Source of the DNA: Breoghania sp037026715
Lineage (GTDB): Bacteria; Pseudomonadota; Alphaproteobacteria; Rhizobiales; Stappiaceae
Length of the DNA: 64,000 bases
NCBI RefSeq assembly: GCF_037026715.1
Contig: NZ_JBANCG010000014.1
Coordinates: 1 to 64,000 of the forward strand
Direction: 5' to 3'
Both the position numbers and the translations under genes were made by a program. Below are positions 8,549 to 18,520 of this stretch, piece by piece. The notes below the pieces were generated by a model. It did not search any database and had not been told where the DNA came from. It worked only from the letters and a program-made list of their open reading frames with translations. Each line of letters opens with the position of its first letter. Position 1 is the first letter of the stretch.

Positions 8549-10851
8549 GCACTGAGACTGAGTTGAACAGGCGCCGGGCACATGGTCCCTGGAGCGATCT
8601 GGCGCTCCACACAATCGGGTGGCGCGCATTCCAGGACCTGTGCTCGCAAGTTTGCGAGGTCGTGCTCGGCCGCCCAGTTGAGATTTTCCGCGAAGCCAAT
8701 GATGGCGGACAGGATGCAGTGTTCCTCATCCCTTCCGAGCCCACGACTCCCCCGATCGGCACTGTTCAATGCAAACATACGTCGGACGCCGGCAAGGCGC
8801 TGAAAGTTTCGGATCTGACCGCTGAGTTGGGGAACGTCGAGGAACTGGTCAAGGCGGGGCAAGCCGACACATACATCTTCATGACAAACATGAGCGTGGA
8901 CGCGCCAGTGGCTGTCGCCGCACGTGCGAAGCTGCGGGCGCTCGGCGTGCGCAAAGCGCATATTTTTGGCCGACAGCATATTGTTCGGGTCATCAGGAGC
9001 AGCGCGCGTCTCCGTGCGTTGGTTCCACAGGTATATGGCCTGGGAGATCTCACGGCGATCGTCGACGAACGCCTCTGTGAACAGTCTCGTGCGCTGCTGG
9101 ATAGCTGGATTCCAAAACTACGCACCTATGTCCCGACCAAAGCCCACCGCGACGCTGTAAATGCCATCTCGAAACATGGCGTGGTGCTGCTGCTCGGAAA
9201 TCCATCGAGCGGAAAGTCCGCAATAGGCGCTATCGTTTCAACGATCGCCTCGGAAAATGCTGACAATACCGTCCTTGCTCTGACGAGCCCGCGTGATTTC
9301 GAATCCGGATGGAATCCCAACGATCCTGGCCGCTTCTTCTGGATAGACGACGCGTTCGGCTCGAACGTCCTGCGCGACGATTACGTCCAGGACTGGGCAT
9401 CGGCTTTTTCGAAGCTCCGCGCGGCCATCGCGCACGGAAACCGCTTTCTTCTCACCTCGCGCAAGCACATCTACGAGGCGGCGCGGCGGCGGCTAGGCCA
9501 GCGAAACCTTCCGCAGTTTGCCGACGAAAGCGCGGTAGTCGATGTCGGTGAACTGACGATCGATGAGAAGACGCAAATCCTGTATAATCACGTGCACTTC
9601 GGCACCCAGACTCAGAGTTGGCGGTCGAGCGTGAAGCCTCATCTCGAGGCAGTCGCCGCTGTACCAGGGTTCCTTCCGGGCATCGCCGAACGTATGGGCG
9701 ATCCAAACTTCACGAAAAGCCTGGCGCCCCGCGAAAGCGCGCTCGTCCAGTTCATGAAGGAACCGCGCGAGCATCTCGTCGACACCGTCAACGCGTTAGA
9801 CGACCACCTTCAGGCTGCTCTCATCCTGGTCTATGTGCATCAATCGGGCTTCGACCCGAACGATCATGATCCTTCAGCCGCGCAAGCCGTCGCCGAGCTG
9901 ACAGGCTTCTCCCTGACGCGCATCCAAGATTGCTTCGCTGAACTGAAGGGTTCCTTCCTGAAGCTCTCCGGGAGCAAATGGACATTCGCTCATCCGACGA
10001 TCTCCGACGCCTTGACGGAGATCCTGCGACAAAAGCCGCACATGATGGCCGCACTCATCCGCGGCGCGACCATCGACACGATCCTCAGCAGTTTCACCTG
10101 TGAAGGTTCATCGCTCATTCGCGACGCGCTGGTGATCCCCACTAGCCTCGACGACGCTCTTGTCGGCCGGCTCGGCCGCACGCCCAACGAGCTGCATCGC
10201 AATTGGATGCTCTTCCTCTTCCTGGCCTACAGGGCCAGCGACGCGGTCTTCATCAAAGCCATAAGTGCTTCGCCGGAATTATTGCGCCGCTCATGCTGGC
10301 ACACGGAACCGGTAGGGAATGATCCGCGTGTAGCTACCTATGCCCGCGCGCATCGGCTTGATTTGCTTCCGGGCGACCTCCGTTCGGAGGTGGCCGACGA
10401 GCTTGAATCTGCCGCACTCAAGAATTTCGACGCATCGTTTTTCGGTGAGGAGGACAAGCTCGCCCTCATTCCACCACTTCGGCTGGTCGGCTTGGGTGTT
10501 GGGCTACGAACTGCGGTGCTGCCATCGCTCGAAGAGCGCATCGATGAGATTACGGCTGATGCCGACCTAGACGAGGAGCCGGATAGCCATTTTGAGAAAC
10601 TGCTTGGCGTGCTGGACCATGTCGAGGCTATCGGTGTCGATGACGATGCCACCACACTTATCGATGACGCGCGTGAGCAGGTGAAACGATCGGTCAGGGC
10701 GATCGAGGAGCGCAAGCGCGAACGCGACAAAGAGGCCGCAGACACCACAGACTGGACCCATATCGTCACACAGAAGAAGGACGAGGCGTCGACCAGCACT
10801 CCGCCTCCAACCGCCACCAAACGCTCGGTGTTCGACGATGTCGACAAATGA
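8545..10851 (+). CDS. PD-(D/E)xK nuclease fused to a STAND-type NTPase (first of two)
   Basis: A 768-residue protein. Residues 20-150 form an Mrr-like restriction endonuclease domain with D57 (GGQDAVF) and Q75-C-K77 (TVQCKH). Residues about 200-330 form a P-loop NTPase with Walker A GNPSSGKS (218-225) and Walker B FFWIDDAFG (264-272), like the nSTAND3 group. The rest is helical and probably senses a ligand. The last 60 residues are charged and disordered. STAND-nuclease fusions (Avs-like) detect phage proteins and then cut DNA; that role is inferred. It overlaps the ATPase gene by four bases and the next gene by 14. Confidence 0.82.
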   Translation: MSTETELNRRRAHGPWSDLALHTIGWRAFQDLCSQVCEVVLGRPVEIFREANDGGQDAVFLIPSEPTTPPIGTVQCKHTSDAGKALKVSDLTAELGNVEELVKAGQADTYIFMTNMSVDAPVAVAARAKLRALGVRKAHIFGRQHIVRVIRSSARLRALVPQVYGLGDLTAIVDERLCEQSRALLDSWIPKLRTYVPTKAHRDAVNAISKHGVVLLLGNPSSGKSAIGAIVSTIASENADNTVLALTSPRDFESGWNPNDPGRFFWIDDAFGSNVLRDDYVQDWASAFSKLRAAIAHGNRFLLTSRKHIYEAARRRLGQRNLPQFADESAVVDVGELTIDEKTQILYNHVHFGTQTQSWRSSVKPHLEAVAAVPGFLPGIAERMGDPNFTKSLAPRESALVQFMKEPREHLVDTVNALDDHLQAALILVYVHQSGFDPNDHDPSAAQAVAELTGFSLTRIQDCFAELKGSFLKLSGSKWTFAHPTISDALTEILRQKPHMMAALIRGATIDTILSSFTCEGSSLIRDALVIPTSLDDALVGRLGRTPNELHRNWMLFLFLAYRASDAVFIKAISASPELLRRSCWHTEPVGNDPRVATYARAHRLDLLPGDLRSEVADELESAALKNFDASFFGEEDKLALIPPLRLVGLGVGLRTAVLPSLEERIDEITADADLDEEPDSHFEKLLGVLDHVEAIGVDDDATTLIDDAREQVKRSVRAIEERKRERDKEAADTTDWTHIVTQKKDEASTSTPPPTATKRSVFDDVDK

Positions 10852-13800
10852 GCCTCGCAGCGTCGACGCTGTAAACACGGTGGAACATTCGCCCGCGCAA
10901 ACACCGCCACGTTCCAGGCAATCCCTGCGAGGAGCAGCCGCGGCTCAGGCGGGGTTTGATTACCAGCTCGACGTCTCGATTCTGGCGGCCCTGCAGCTCC
11001 TCCTCATATCCAAGGCTGCGTCGCGCTTGGTCCTGGAACCCGCAAACGAAGAAGATCTCGAAGCGGATCTGCAACCGAATGTGCCCGGCCGCGTGCAATC
11101 CAGCGCGACTGTGACCGGTAGCCAGAAATTGGTCGTCCAGGTCAAGCTGGACAACGGAGATCCGTGGCGGGTCGAGGATTTCGAGGCGCTGCTCAAGCAC
11201 GGTTCCGATAAGAAAGGCAGTCGCCGGAAGGCATTACATCATCTTGACGACTCCAACACGCGCTACCTCCTCGTGACCAATGCTGATGCCGCGGGCGTCG
11301 CGAGAGGACTGCTCGTTCAAGGCTTTGAAGAGCTATCCGATAAAACAAGCTTTCCCCCCAGCCTGCATGCGACGCTGAAGAATTCTCCTGAAGGTCGTGT
11401 GGCGATCTGGGGAAAACTCACCGAAAAGCAGCTCGCCTCCGACATCCGCGAGCTGATGTCGGACCTCCTGCATGTTCCCAAAGTTGAACAGCAGAAACTC
11501 CTTGAACAGCTACGCCTCGAAGCGAAGCGCCGCACCAGAGGAGGCGCCCCAGGCATATGGACCCGCGACGATCTTCTCGCGACCGTGCGTGCGCATGGCG
11601 GCTTTCTTGCCAGTTCGGCGAGCCTCGAACATTTCGTCGCACCGGCAAATTTCGATGAGATGGTCCGTCTCCTGAACGATAGGAATGCCGTGGTCCTTCG
11701 TGGTCCATCGGGAACGGGCAAAACCCAAGCTGCGCTGAAGCTGTGCGACATGGCACGGCGTCGGGATGGGACGTTGGACATCGTCAGCCTTGGCCCCGAC
11801 GATGCGCCCACGAACGCGCGCAAAGTGGTCGATACGGGTCCCACCCTTTTCTACGTAGATGATCCATGGGGACAATACAGCCTCGCCGGCGGTAACGAGG
11901 CTTGGACCGAGCAGTTGCCGCGCCTGCTGGCGAAAGCTACGCCGGGGCATCAGTTTGTCGTCACGACCCGGAGTGACATGCTGCATGGCGCGGGCGTCGG
12001 CAGCAGCCTCGACACCTGGTCCGTCGAACTGGACGCCGTTCAATATCGCGACGGCCAGTTGGGCGACATCTATGATAATCGCATGGACCAACTGCCGGCG
12101 CCCCTGCAGACGAAGGCGTATGAATTCCGCAAGGATGCACTCGGAAAACTTGAAACGCCGCTAGAACTCGAACTGTTCTTCAGTCATTTGCAGGTTGGCC
12201 CCGAGGCAGACGAGCCAGACCACGCTTTCTGCCGTCGCCTGCTCGAACTGGCACAGCGCGACGCAGTTGAGGGCGTGGTCGTTCGAGCGCTTTCGTCAAT
12301 GGACACATCCGGCGCTTCAGCCCTCGTTTGGGCACTTCTGGCGTCGCGGGCTCAGTTCGACCGCGCTCGAATGCACCCCCTCCAGCGCGCCCTGCGCGCC
12401 TTCGACAGCACACTCAGCGAAACCTTCGGCAAGGTCGTCGACCGGATGGTTGCCGCCCGGCACCTTCGCCAGCCGGCGAGAGTGGTCGCCTTTGCGCATC
12501 CCAGCGTCAAACAGGGCTTCGAGGCGTTTGTCAGCGCTAACTGGGTGCGGGGCGAAGCCGCCATCGAAACCCTGATACCGGCCCTTGTCCAGTTGCCAGA
12601 GGCTCACAGAGAATGGGGATTGGAGACAGCCACGCGCGTGCTGGAAATGACCCGGTCATTCTCTCGCCGCAGCGATATCGATCAGCCTTTCGACATCGAT
12701 GCTGCCAGCCAATCATTGATCGACGGCTGGCTCGACGAGAGATTGCTGGATCCACGATCGAAATTTGCGCCCTTGCTCGAACTTGCCTCGGAGGTCGGAA
12801 GCGACGCATCCGTCCCCAGCCGAGTGGCGCGCTGGCTCCTGAAAGGCACACAGCGCGGCGCTTCGGTCTTTATCCGGAACTGGCAGCCCCCGATTTTTGA
12901 CGACGACTGGTATCGGACCGTAGCGGCCGATCCTGTGTCGGCCCAAGTTGCGGCACGGTTCATCCGAGAGGTGCTTGGTTTCGATAGGGGCAACTACGGA
13001 TCCAGCTTCGCCCAGCGGCTCGACCGTTTCGCTCCGAACCTAACACCAGCCTACTTAGACGCGGCTCGCCAGATGGTGGGCAATGGGTTCGAACTGAACG
13101 CAGATGCCGTTGCGACCGGGGCAATTCGCGATCTCGTCGGATTCGAAAGCGTGCTGCAGGCGTCGCTCGACGATCTGGCCACGCTCCACCGCCGATACGC
13201 GCAAGACGGCCTGGAAGAATGGCGCGCGATCGAGGACGGAGAGCGTGACCATGCTGCCGAAGAGGCAGCGCAGTGGAACCACGAAGGTGACGGCTACACA
13301 TCAGGTGTCTTCATCGACGCCTATGTCCGCCGGCTTCGTGCCGAGGGGCGCTGGCAGGTTCTATCCGATCACCCTCGCATTGCTGAATTGGTCCAGGCAT
13401 GGTCTCAAGATCTGCACAGATCTGCTGACCGCGCGAGCGAGGATGAGCTTAGGGCGCTGATAAATGCCGGCAAAGGGCTCGACGCAGAAACGAATATCTG
13501 GGCCGCCGTCCGACAACACTGGCATCCCGCACTGGAGGTCTTGCTGACCGAGCGATTAGGCGCAGGGCTGCTCGCGGCGAACCTTCGCGATGAACTCGCG
13601 CTTACCGCTCTGAGTGTCGCACCCTCCGCGCTGATTGCCGCGTGTGCTGCCCAACGGGAGCATCCTGAACGACAGGTGCATCTGCTGTGTAATATGCGGC
13701 GCGCTCAGTATCGGCTTGGAAAAAGTGGCCGGGCGCGCAAGCTGAAACGCGTCACCGATGCGCTATCACCGGACTTGGCAGAGATCGCCAACGCCCTGCC

Positions 13801-14893
13801 GAACAAGCGGAAGACTGCGCATCAAGTTGGACCGGGAGCCCTCGCTCTTCTGACGAACTGCGCAGCGAAATTGGAAGCGGACTCGCTCGCGCTGGTCGTT
13901 CCAGTCATTCTCAAAAGTGGCAGCGCCGCCTCAGCAGCGATCGCGCAGTGGCTTGCCGTTTCTTCCCGCAAAGAGCAGGCCATCCAGGCAACGGAAGCTG
14001 CAATCGCTACCGGCGACACCCCTCTGATCGAACAAGCGCTCCGCCACGATCGCGCCGATGCACGTCGTTTGGCGTTGCTGCATTTGGCGCAGACCCTGCC
14101 GGACCCATTGCCGCCAGCGTTTCTGGCGATGGCGGAAGATCCTGGTAGTCGTGTGCGGCGCGCCTTGGTCTCCATCCTTAGCGAGCGCCCGCATCCGGAC
14201 CACCTTCGTACCTTGCTGAGTCTGATTTACGACACGTGGTCGAGCGCAGAGCCGCATCATCATGAGCCCGAGAGTTACGATGTGGCCCAGGAGGCCGTTA
14301 TCGCGCTCGCGGCCAACAAACCTTTGTCGGATGAAATTGGAGATATGCTGCTGCATCTCGCCAACACGACAGATGATCGAGTGCTCAGCCAATACGCGCT
14401 TATTGTTGCGGTCCATTGTTGTAGCGCCGGAATCCAGCAGAAGATTTCGAACTTGGTCAACATCCCCGAAGCGCGATGGATACGGCTGGACGCCATGGAT
14501 GCGCAGGCCGATGCAGAAGCCATCGACCCTTCTATCGTCTCCCAGCTAACGCCCGCGTATCTGCTGAAAGCGCCGCCCATTCTGGCCGCGCCGGCCGCTC
14601 ACCTTATCGGCGCGCATGCCGCAATCCCTGAGGCCGTGCGGTGTTTTGAAAGGATCGCAAGCTCGAACAAGAGGCGCGCGCTCCTGCTCGTTGGAGCCGC
14701 TGCCATGGCGCCACGCGACGGAGACGCTGCCGCTCGTATTATCGATCTTCTCGAACCAGAGCATCCCGGACGCCAATTGCTCTCGACGTCCGAACCTTTA
14801 CCGGCGTCGATATTGGATGACCTCGGCAAAGTACAGCTCCGAGAGGCAGTCCGAAAAAGACTCGGAAATCGCATCGCATCTGCCGAGAAGTAA
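10838..14893 (+). CDS. PD-(D/E)xK (Cap4/DUF4297-like) nuclease-STAND NTPase-HEAT-like protein (second of two)
   Basis: A 1351-residue protein, the last coupled gene of the operon. Residues 31-160 look like a Cap4/DUF4297-type nuclease: RGAAAAQAGFDYQ, an acidic patch at 71-73 and Q101-V-K103. A STAND-type P-loop follows with Walker A GPSGTGKT (289-296) and Walker B LFYVDDPWG (337-345), the same style as its upstream neighbour. The remaining 900 residues are alpha-helical, probably HEAT/TPR-like repeats (for example 1100-1340), and would form the sensor. It starts inside the upstream gene. It is intact over its full length. Confidence 0.82.
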   Translation: MSTNEPRSVDAVNTVEHSPAQTPPRSRQSLRGAAAAQAGFDYQLDVSILAALQLLLISKAASRLVLEPANEEDLEADLQPNVPGRVQSSATVTGSQKLVVQVKLDNGDPWRVEDFEALLKHGSDKKGSRRKALHHLDDSNTRYLLVTNADAAGVARGLLVQGFEELSDKTSFPPSLHATLKNSPEGRVAIWGKLTEKQLASDIRELMSDLLHVPKVEQQKLLEQLRLEAKRRTRGGAPGIWTRDDLLATVRAHGGFLASSASLEHFVAPANFDEMVRLLNDRNAVVLRGPSGTGKTQAALKLCDMARRRDGTLDIVSLGPDDAPTNARKVVDTGPTLFYVDDPWGQYSLAGGNEAWTEQLPRLLAKATPGHQFVVTTRSDMLHGAGVGSSLDTWSVELDAVQYRDGQLGDIYDNRMDQLPAPLQTKAYEFRKDALGKLETPLELELFFSHLQVGPEADEPDHAFCRRLLELAQRDAVEGVVVRALSSMDTSGASALVWALLASRAQFDRARMHPLQRALRAFDSTLSETFGKVVDRMVAARHLRQPARVVAFAHPSVKQGFEAFVSANWVRGEAAIETLIPALVQLPEAHREWGLETATRVLEMTRSFSRRSDIDQPFDIDAASQSLIDGWLDERLLDPRSKFAPLLELASEVGSDASVPSRVARWLLKGTQRGASVFIRNWQPPIFDDDWYRTVAADPVSAQVAARFIREVLGFDRGNYGSSFAQRLDRFAPNLTPAYLDAARQMVGNGFELNADAVATGAIRDLVGFESVLQASLDDLATLHRRYAQDGLEEWRAIEDGERDHAAEEAAQWNHEGDGYTSGVFIDAYVRRLRAEGRWQVLSDHPRIAELVQAWSQDLHRSADRASEDELRALINAGKGLDAETNIWAAVRQHWHPALEVLLTERLGAGLLAANLRDELALTALSVAPSALIAACAAQREHPERQVHLLCNMRRAQYRLGKSGRARKLKRVTDALSPDLAEIANALPNKRKTAHQVGPGALALLTNCAAKLEADSLALVVPVILKSGSAASAAIAQWLAVSSRKEQAIQATEAAIATGDTPLIEQALRHDRADARRLALLHLAQTLPDPLPPAFLAMAEDPGSRVRRALVSILSERPHPDHLRTLLSLIYDTWSSAEPHHHEPESYDVAQEAVIALAANKPLSDEIGDMLLHLANTTDDRVLSQYALIVAVHCCSAGIQQKISNLVNIPEARWIRLDAMDAQADAEAIDPSIVSQLTPAYLLKAPPILAAPAAHLIGAHAAIPEAVRCFERIASSNKRRALLLVGAAAMAPRDGDAAARIIDLLEPEHPGRQLLSTSEPLPASILDDLGKVQLREAVRKRLGNRIASAEK

Positions 14894-15218
14894 AGGTTCT
14901 GGTCGCCCCTTTCAGCTACCACATGGACACCGCGACGAATGCTGCATGGTTCGCCGACGCCGTTCCCGTGCCCAGACGACAAAAGACTGCGCACACGAGA
15001 CTTCGATGCCCGCGACCTGCACATCGCTCGCCCCCCCCCCCCCGCAAACTGAGGACGCAGATTTTCCGTTGACGTGCCGGTCTAATGTCGCAGAAAGCGC
15101 TAACGCCTCTTGCCAGAAAGGTATGGGAGCGGGTTTGATACCAAAAATTGCTGCCGATCTGCGGGCCATAGCTTATCCGGTCGAAAGTAAATATCTCCAA
15201 TTTGGGGCTGGAGGGCTC
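14894..15218. other. Intergenic leader of the GHKL-ATPase gene
   Basis: About 325 bases between the second STAND gene and the chosen GHKL start. An open frame runs through it in the GHKL frame, but its translation (Arg/Pro/Cys-rich) does not look like protein. It contains a 13-base C run. No clear promoter was recognised. Confidence 0.5.
15031..15043. repeat. Homopolymer run of 13 C
   Basis: Thirteen consecutive C residues lie 176 bases upstream of the GHKL start codon. Long C or G runs are slippage-prone and can be phase-variable or sequencing-error sites. It lies outside the conserved coding part. Confidence 0.9.
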
Positions 15219-17303
15219 ATGGCAGGCGAAGAACACGTTTCCGTTGCAGTAAGAGATGACTTTCTGGCACGGCAGACCAAGGCGAAGCCGATACCTGCTC
15301 TCGCGGAATTATTGTGGAATAGCCTCGACGGTGATGCCACCGATGTCTCAGTGGAATTCGTATACGAAGACTTGGCCGGCGGAATGTCCAAAATCGTCGT
15401 CTATGACAATGGTGACGGGTTCTCACGAAACGACGCGCGCGCGCTTTTCGGCAATCTCGGTGGCTCCTGGAAACGCCATATCCGTCAGACGAAGCGCAAC
15501 CATCGTATGATCCATGGGCAAGAAGGACGCGGCCGCTACAAGGCATTCGCCCTCGGTCAGTCCGCCACTTGGAAGGTGTGTTACGACGAGCCGTCTGGAC
15601 GAAAGGCATTTGAGGTCAAGCTGCTCGAAGCTGATCTCACGGACGTCACCATAACTGAGGAAGCACCAGCGCCGAACCGCTCGACAGGGGTCATCGTCGA
15701 GATCGATGATCTCCGGCGCGATTTCAGAACCTTCGAGAGCGACGAAGGCATTCAGGACATGAACGAGATTTTCGCGCTCTATCTCATGAATTATCGGGCC
15801 GTATCCATCTCACTTGCTGGCCAGAGGCTCGATCCTGAAAAGGCGATCGCGAGCCACCATAAAGTTCCGCTGCCGCCGATCGAAACTGCGGAAGGTGCTC
15901 GGCACAGCGTTGAGCTGGAGATTATTGAATGGCGAACGGACGCGCGCCGCGTACTATATCTCTGCTCCGCAAGCGGATTTCCGTTCGATCAGGTCGAGAC
16001 CCGCTTTCACGTGCCCGGCTTCTCTTTCTCCGCCTACCTGAAATCCACCTACGTCGAGGAGCTTCACAACGAGGAGCAGGTTGCCCTGTCGGAGATGGAT
16101 CCTCTGCTCACCGCGGCAGTCGAAAACGCCCGATCAGCGATCAAAGATTATTTCCGAGAGAAGGCCGCAGAAAAGGCCCGGTCGCTCGTCGACGAATGGA
16201 TCGCCGAGGATGTCTACCCATACCGAGGCGAGCCGCAAAACGCCGTTGAAAAGGTTGAGCGTCAAGTCTTTGATATCGTCGCGGTTCAAGTTCAGGAGCT
16301 GGCGCCGGACCTCGCGATCAGCTCGGCAAAGGCCAAAGCTCTGCACCTTCGTATGCTTCGGAACGCAATCGAGCGCGGACCCGAAGAGCTGCAACTGATC
16401 TTGAAGGAAGTTCTAGACCTACCTGCGCGCAAACAGAAAGAACTCGCCACCCTCCTGCAAGAGACGACACTTTCAGCAATCATCACCGCCGCGAAAACAG
16501 TTGCCGATCGGCTCAAGTTCATATCTGCCCTAGAGTAGATTGTATTTGATCCTGAAACCAAAGGTCGACTGAAAGAACGAACCCAACTTCACAAGATACT
16601 CGCCGAGAATACGTGGATTTTCGGAGAAGAGTATAATTTATGGGTGAGCGACAAGGACCTCCGTCGCGTCCTTGAAAAGCATCGCGATTATCTCGATCCG
16701 GACATCTCGATCGACGAGCCAGTCAAGGTGATCGGCAAGGCGCGTGGGATCATCGATCTGATGTTCTCTCGCTCCACCCGGCGGCATCGTGCCAACGACA
16801 TCGAACACATGATCGTCGAGCTCAAAGCTCCTAGGGTGAAGATCGGGGCCAAGGAGATCACGCAGGCAAAACAATATGCAATCGCCGTCACCTCGGATGA
16901 GCGGTTCTCGACTGTCGATGGGGTCCGCTGGCATTTCTGGCTCGTTTCGAACGCCTACGACGATTTTGCCAAGCACGAAATTGAAAGCGGACCCGATCGC
17001 GAAAGGCGTCTGATCGCAAAAGGGCCGAGACATATTGTGGGAATCAAGACATGGGGCGAGCTCATCGAGGACAATCGTGCTCGACTACAGTTCTTCCAGG
17101 AGCATCTGCAACATTCCGCCGATGAAAGCACCGCGATCAAGTATCTCCAGGAAAAGCACAGCCAATACCTGGAGGGTGTCATTGTGGAGGAACCCGAGGA
17201 GAGCAATAGGGATGAGTCTGCGACTGGTGCCTCGGAAGATCCAGAGCAGCCTATCCACCCATCTGCTCCGCCTGCAGCCCCCAGCGACGAGCGTCCGCAC
17301 TGA
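15219..17303 (+). pseudogene. GHKL ATPase-PD-(D/E)xK nuclease protein split by an in-frame TAG
   Basis: The start at 15219 has a GGAGGG site and precedes a GHKL (Hsp90/MORC-like) ATPase: N-box with E30, N34 and D37, DNGDGF at 63-68, and a Gly-rich GQEGRGRYKAF lid at 100-110. The frame stops at TAG 16536-16538 after 439 codons. Directly behind it the same frame reads IVFDPETKGRLKERTQLH, then WIFGEEYNL and a nuclease core IIDLMF with VELKAP (E-x-K), up to 17303. Proteins of this family that I know carry both parts in one chain, so this is one 690-residue gene with a nonsense codon. A GTG at 16644 could start the nuclease part alone, but it falls inside the conserved segment. A defence role is inferred. 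Confidence 0.78.
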
Positions 17304-17371
17304 CATTGACGATGCGAGGTTGATCGAAAGCAAACGCATGCCCGCAGACAGGGCTGGACAGGAGATAGGGC

Positions 17372-18376
17372 ATGCTCACGCTTGAAATCTTCGATGATGG
17401 CGGTGTTTTCCGTCATGCTGACGACTATGATCGGATCGTCGAAGAGTTGGATGATGCGCTTGAGCAGCGCGACGGCGGGGCGCTCGCGCCTGCAAAGTAC
17501 CTCAAGACGCTGAAGGCGCTGGTCGATCGTCATCCTCACTTCATCGATGGCCATGCCCATCTGGGCTATGCGCTCATGGAAGAAGGCAAGCCCAAGCTTG
17601 CACTCCAAGCCTGCCTTCAGGGTCTGGAAGTAGGTGAGCGTGCGATCCCCGCCGGCTACGCCGGTTTGATCGAATGGGGCTTCCTGGAAAACCGTCCCTT
17701 TCTGCGCGCGGTGCATGGCGTTGTCCTGTCGCAGCTCCGGCTTGGCCAGCGCAAGGACGCTCTACGGCTGATGGAGAAGATGCTCGCCTGGAATCCGAAC
17801 GACAATCAGGGAATCCGCTACCTGATTGGTTCGGAATATCTGCGTGCTGGCGAAACCGCAAAGGCCGAGCGCATCTTTACGGATGAAGCCTCGCACTACC
17901 CACCTTATCACTATGAGCATGCCCTGCTGCACCTGAAGGCCGGTGATCCCGTCTCTGCCGCGACTAGGCTGCGCCATGGTTTTGTCGCGAACGGCTATAT
18001 CGCCGAGATGTTGTCAGGGAACCCCGAGCCGGCGGCGCTTGCGATTTGGCACGGCTCCAACCTTGCCGAACCGGAAACGGCTCGCGACTATCTGAATCAA
18101 TGCGGTGACCTGTGGCAGCGAACTCCCGATGCTGTCGCCTTTGTGCGCTGGCTGCACACTCATCCGAAAGTCCTCGCCGAAAGGGTCCCCGTCCTCGAAT
18201 GCCAGGAGGCGCTGTTATGGGAGCGTGACTTTGAAAAGCGGCAAATGCTGGTCTTGAGAGAGGAGGCAGCACGCGCACGGATAGATGACGTTCTTTCGGC
18301 GGAGATCGTTCAGAAGAAACCCGACCGTCACGGGCACCTGATCGAACCATGGCGATATCAACGCACGCGTTTTTGA
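17372..18376 (+). CDS. TPR-like protein
   Basis: A 334-residue protein. Residues 40-200 show tetratricopeptide-like helices (FIDGHAHLGYALMEEGKPKLALQ, GQRKDALRLMEKMLAWNPND, YLRAGETAKAERIF). TPR proteins are interaction scaffolds and the sequence gives no catalytic motif. It lies 68 bases downstream of the nuclease part of the GHKL gene on the same strand and could be co-transcribed with it. The start ATG at 17372 is preceded by GGAGATAGGGC. Function is unknown. Confidence 0.65.
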   Translation: MLTLEIFDDGGVFRHADDYDRIVEELDDALEQRDGGALAPAKYLKTLKALVDRHPHFIDGHAHLGYALMEEGKPKLALQACLQGLEVGERAIPAGYAGLIEWGFLENRPFLRAVHGVVLSQLRLGQRKDALRLMEKMLAWNPNDNQGIRYLIGSEYLRAGETAKAERIFTDEASHYPPYHYEHALLHLKAGDPVSAATRLRHGFVANGYIAEMLSGNPEPAALAIWHGSNLAEPETARDYLNQCGDLWQRTPDAVAFVRWLHTHPKVLAERVPVLECQEALLWERDFEKRQMLVLREEAARARIDDVLSAEIVQKKPDRHGHLIEPWRYQRTRF

Positions 18377-18478
18377 AGCCTTGAGTACGGCGCCCGGCTT
18401 CATGGTTCTCGGGTTCGTCCTATGACCATTGAAGCAGCGCAACCAGAGTCCATGAGGCGGATCGGCCTTTGGTGTCGA

Positions 18479-18519
18479 TCATATTTGATTAATTATCGGA
18501 CCTTATACGTCAAATATGA
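18479..18519. promoter_or_regulatory. Inverted repeat at the 3' edge of hipA, same architecture as the hipB operator
   Basis: TCATATTTGA and TCAAATATGA form a perfect 10-base inverted repeat separated by 21 bases, ending one base before the hipA stop codon. The same arms at the same 21-base spacing occur upstream of hipB. There is no T run, so a terminator role is less likely than a protein-binding site. Confidence 0.5.
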
Positions 18520-18520
18520 G

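Noticed and set aside
16644..17303. An independent nuclease gene starting at GTG 16644
   Set aside because: The 35 codons before it are in the same frame, look conserved (WIFGEEYNL) and connect directly to the GHKL frame across one TAG. It is better treated as part of one split gene.
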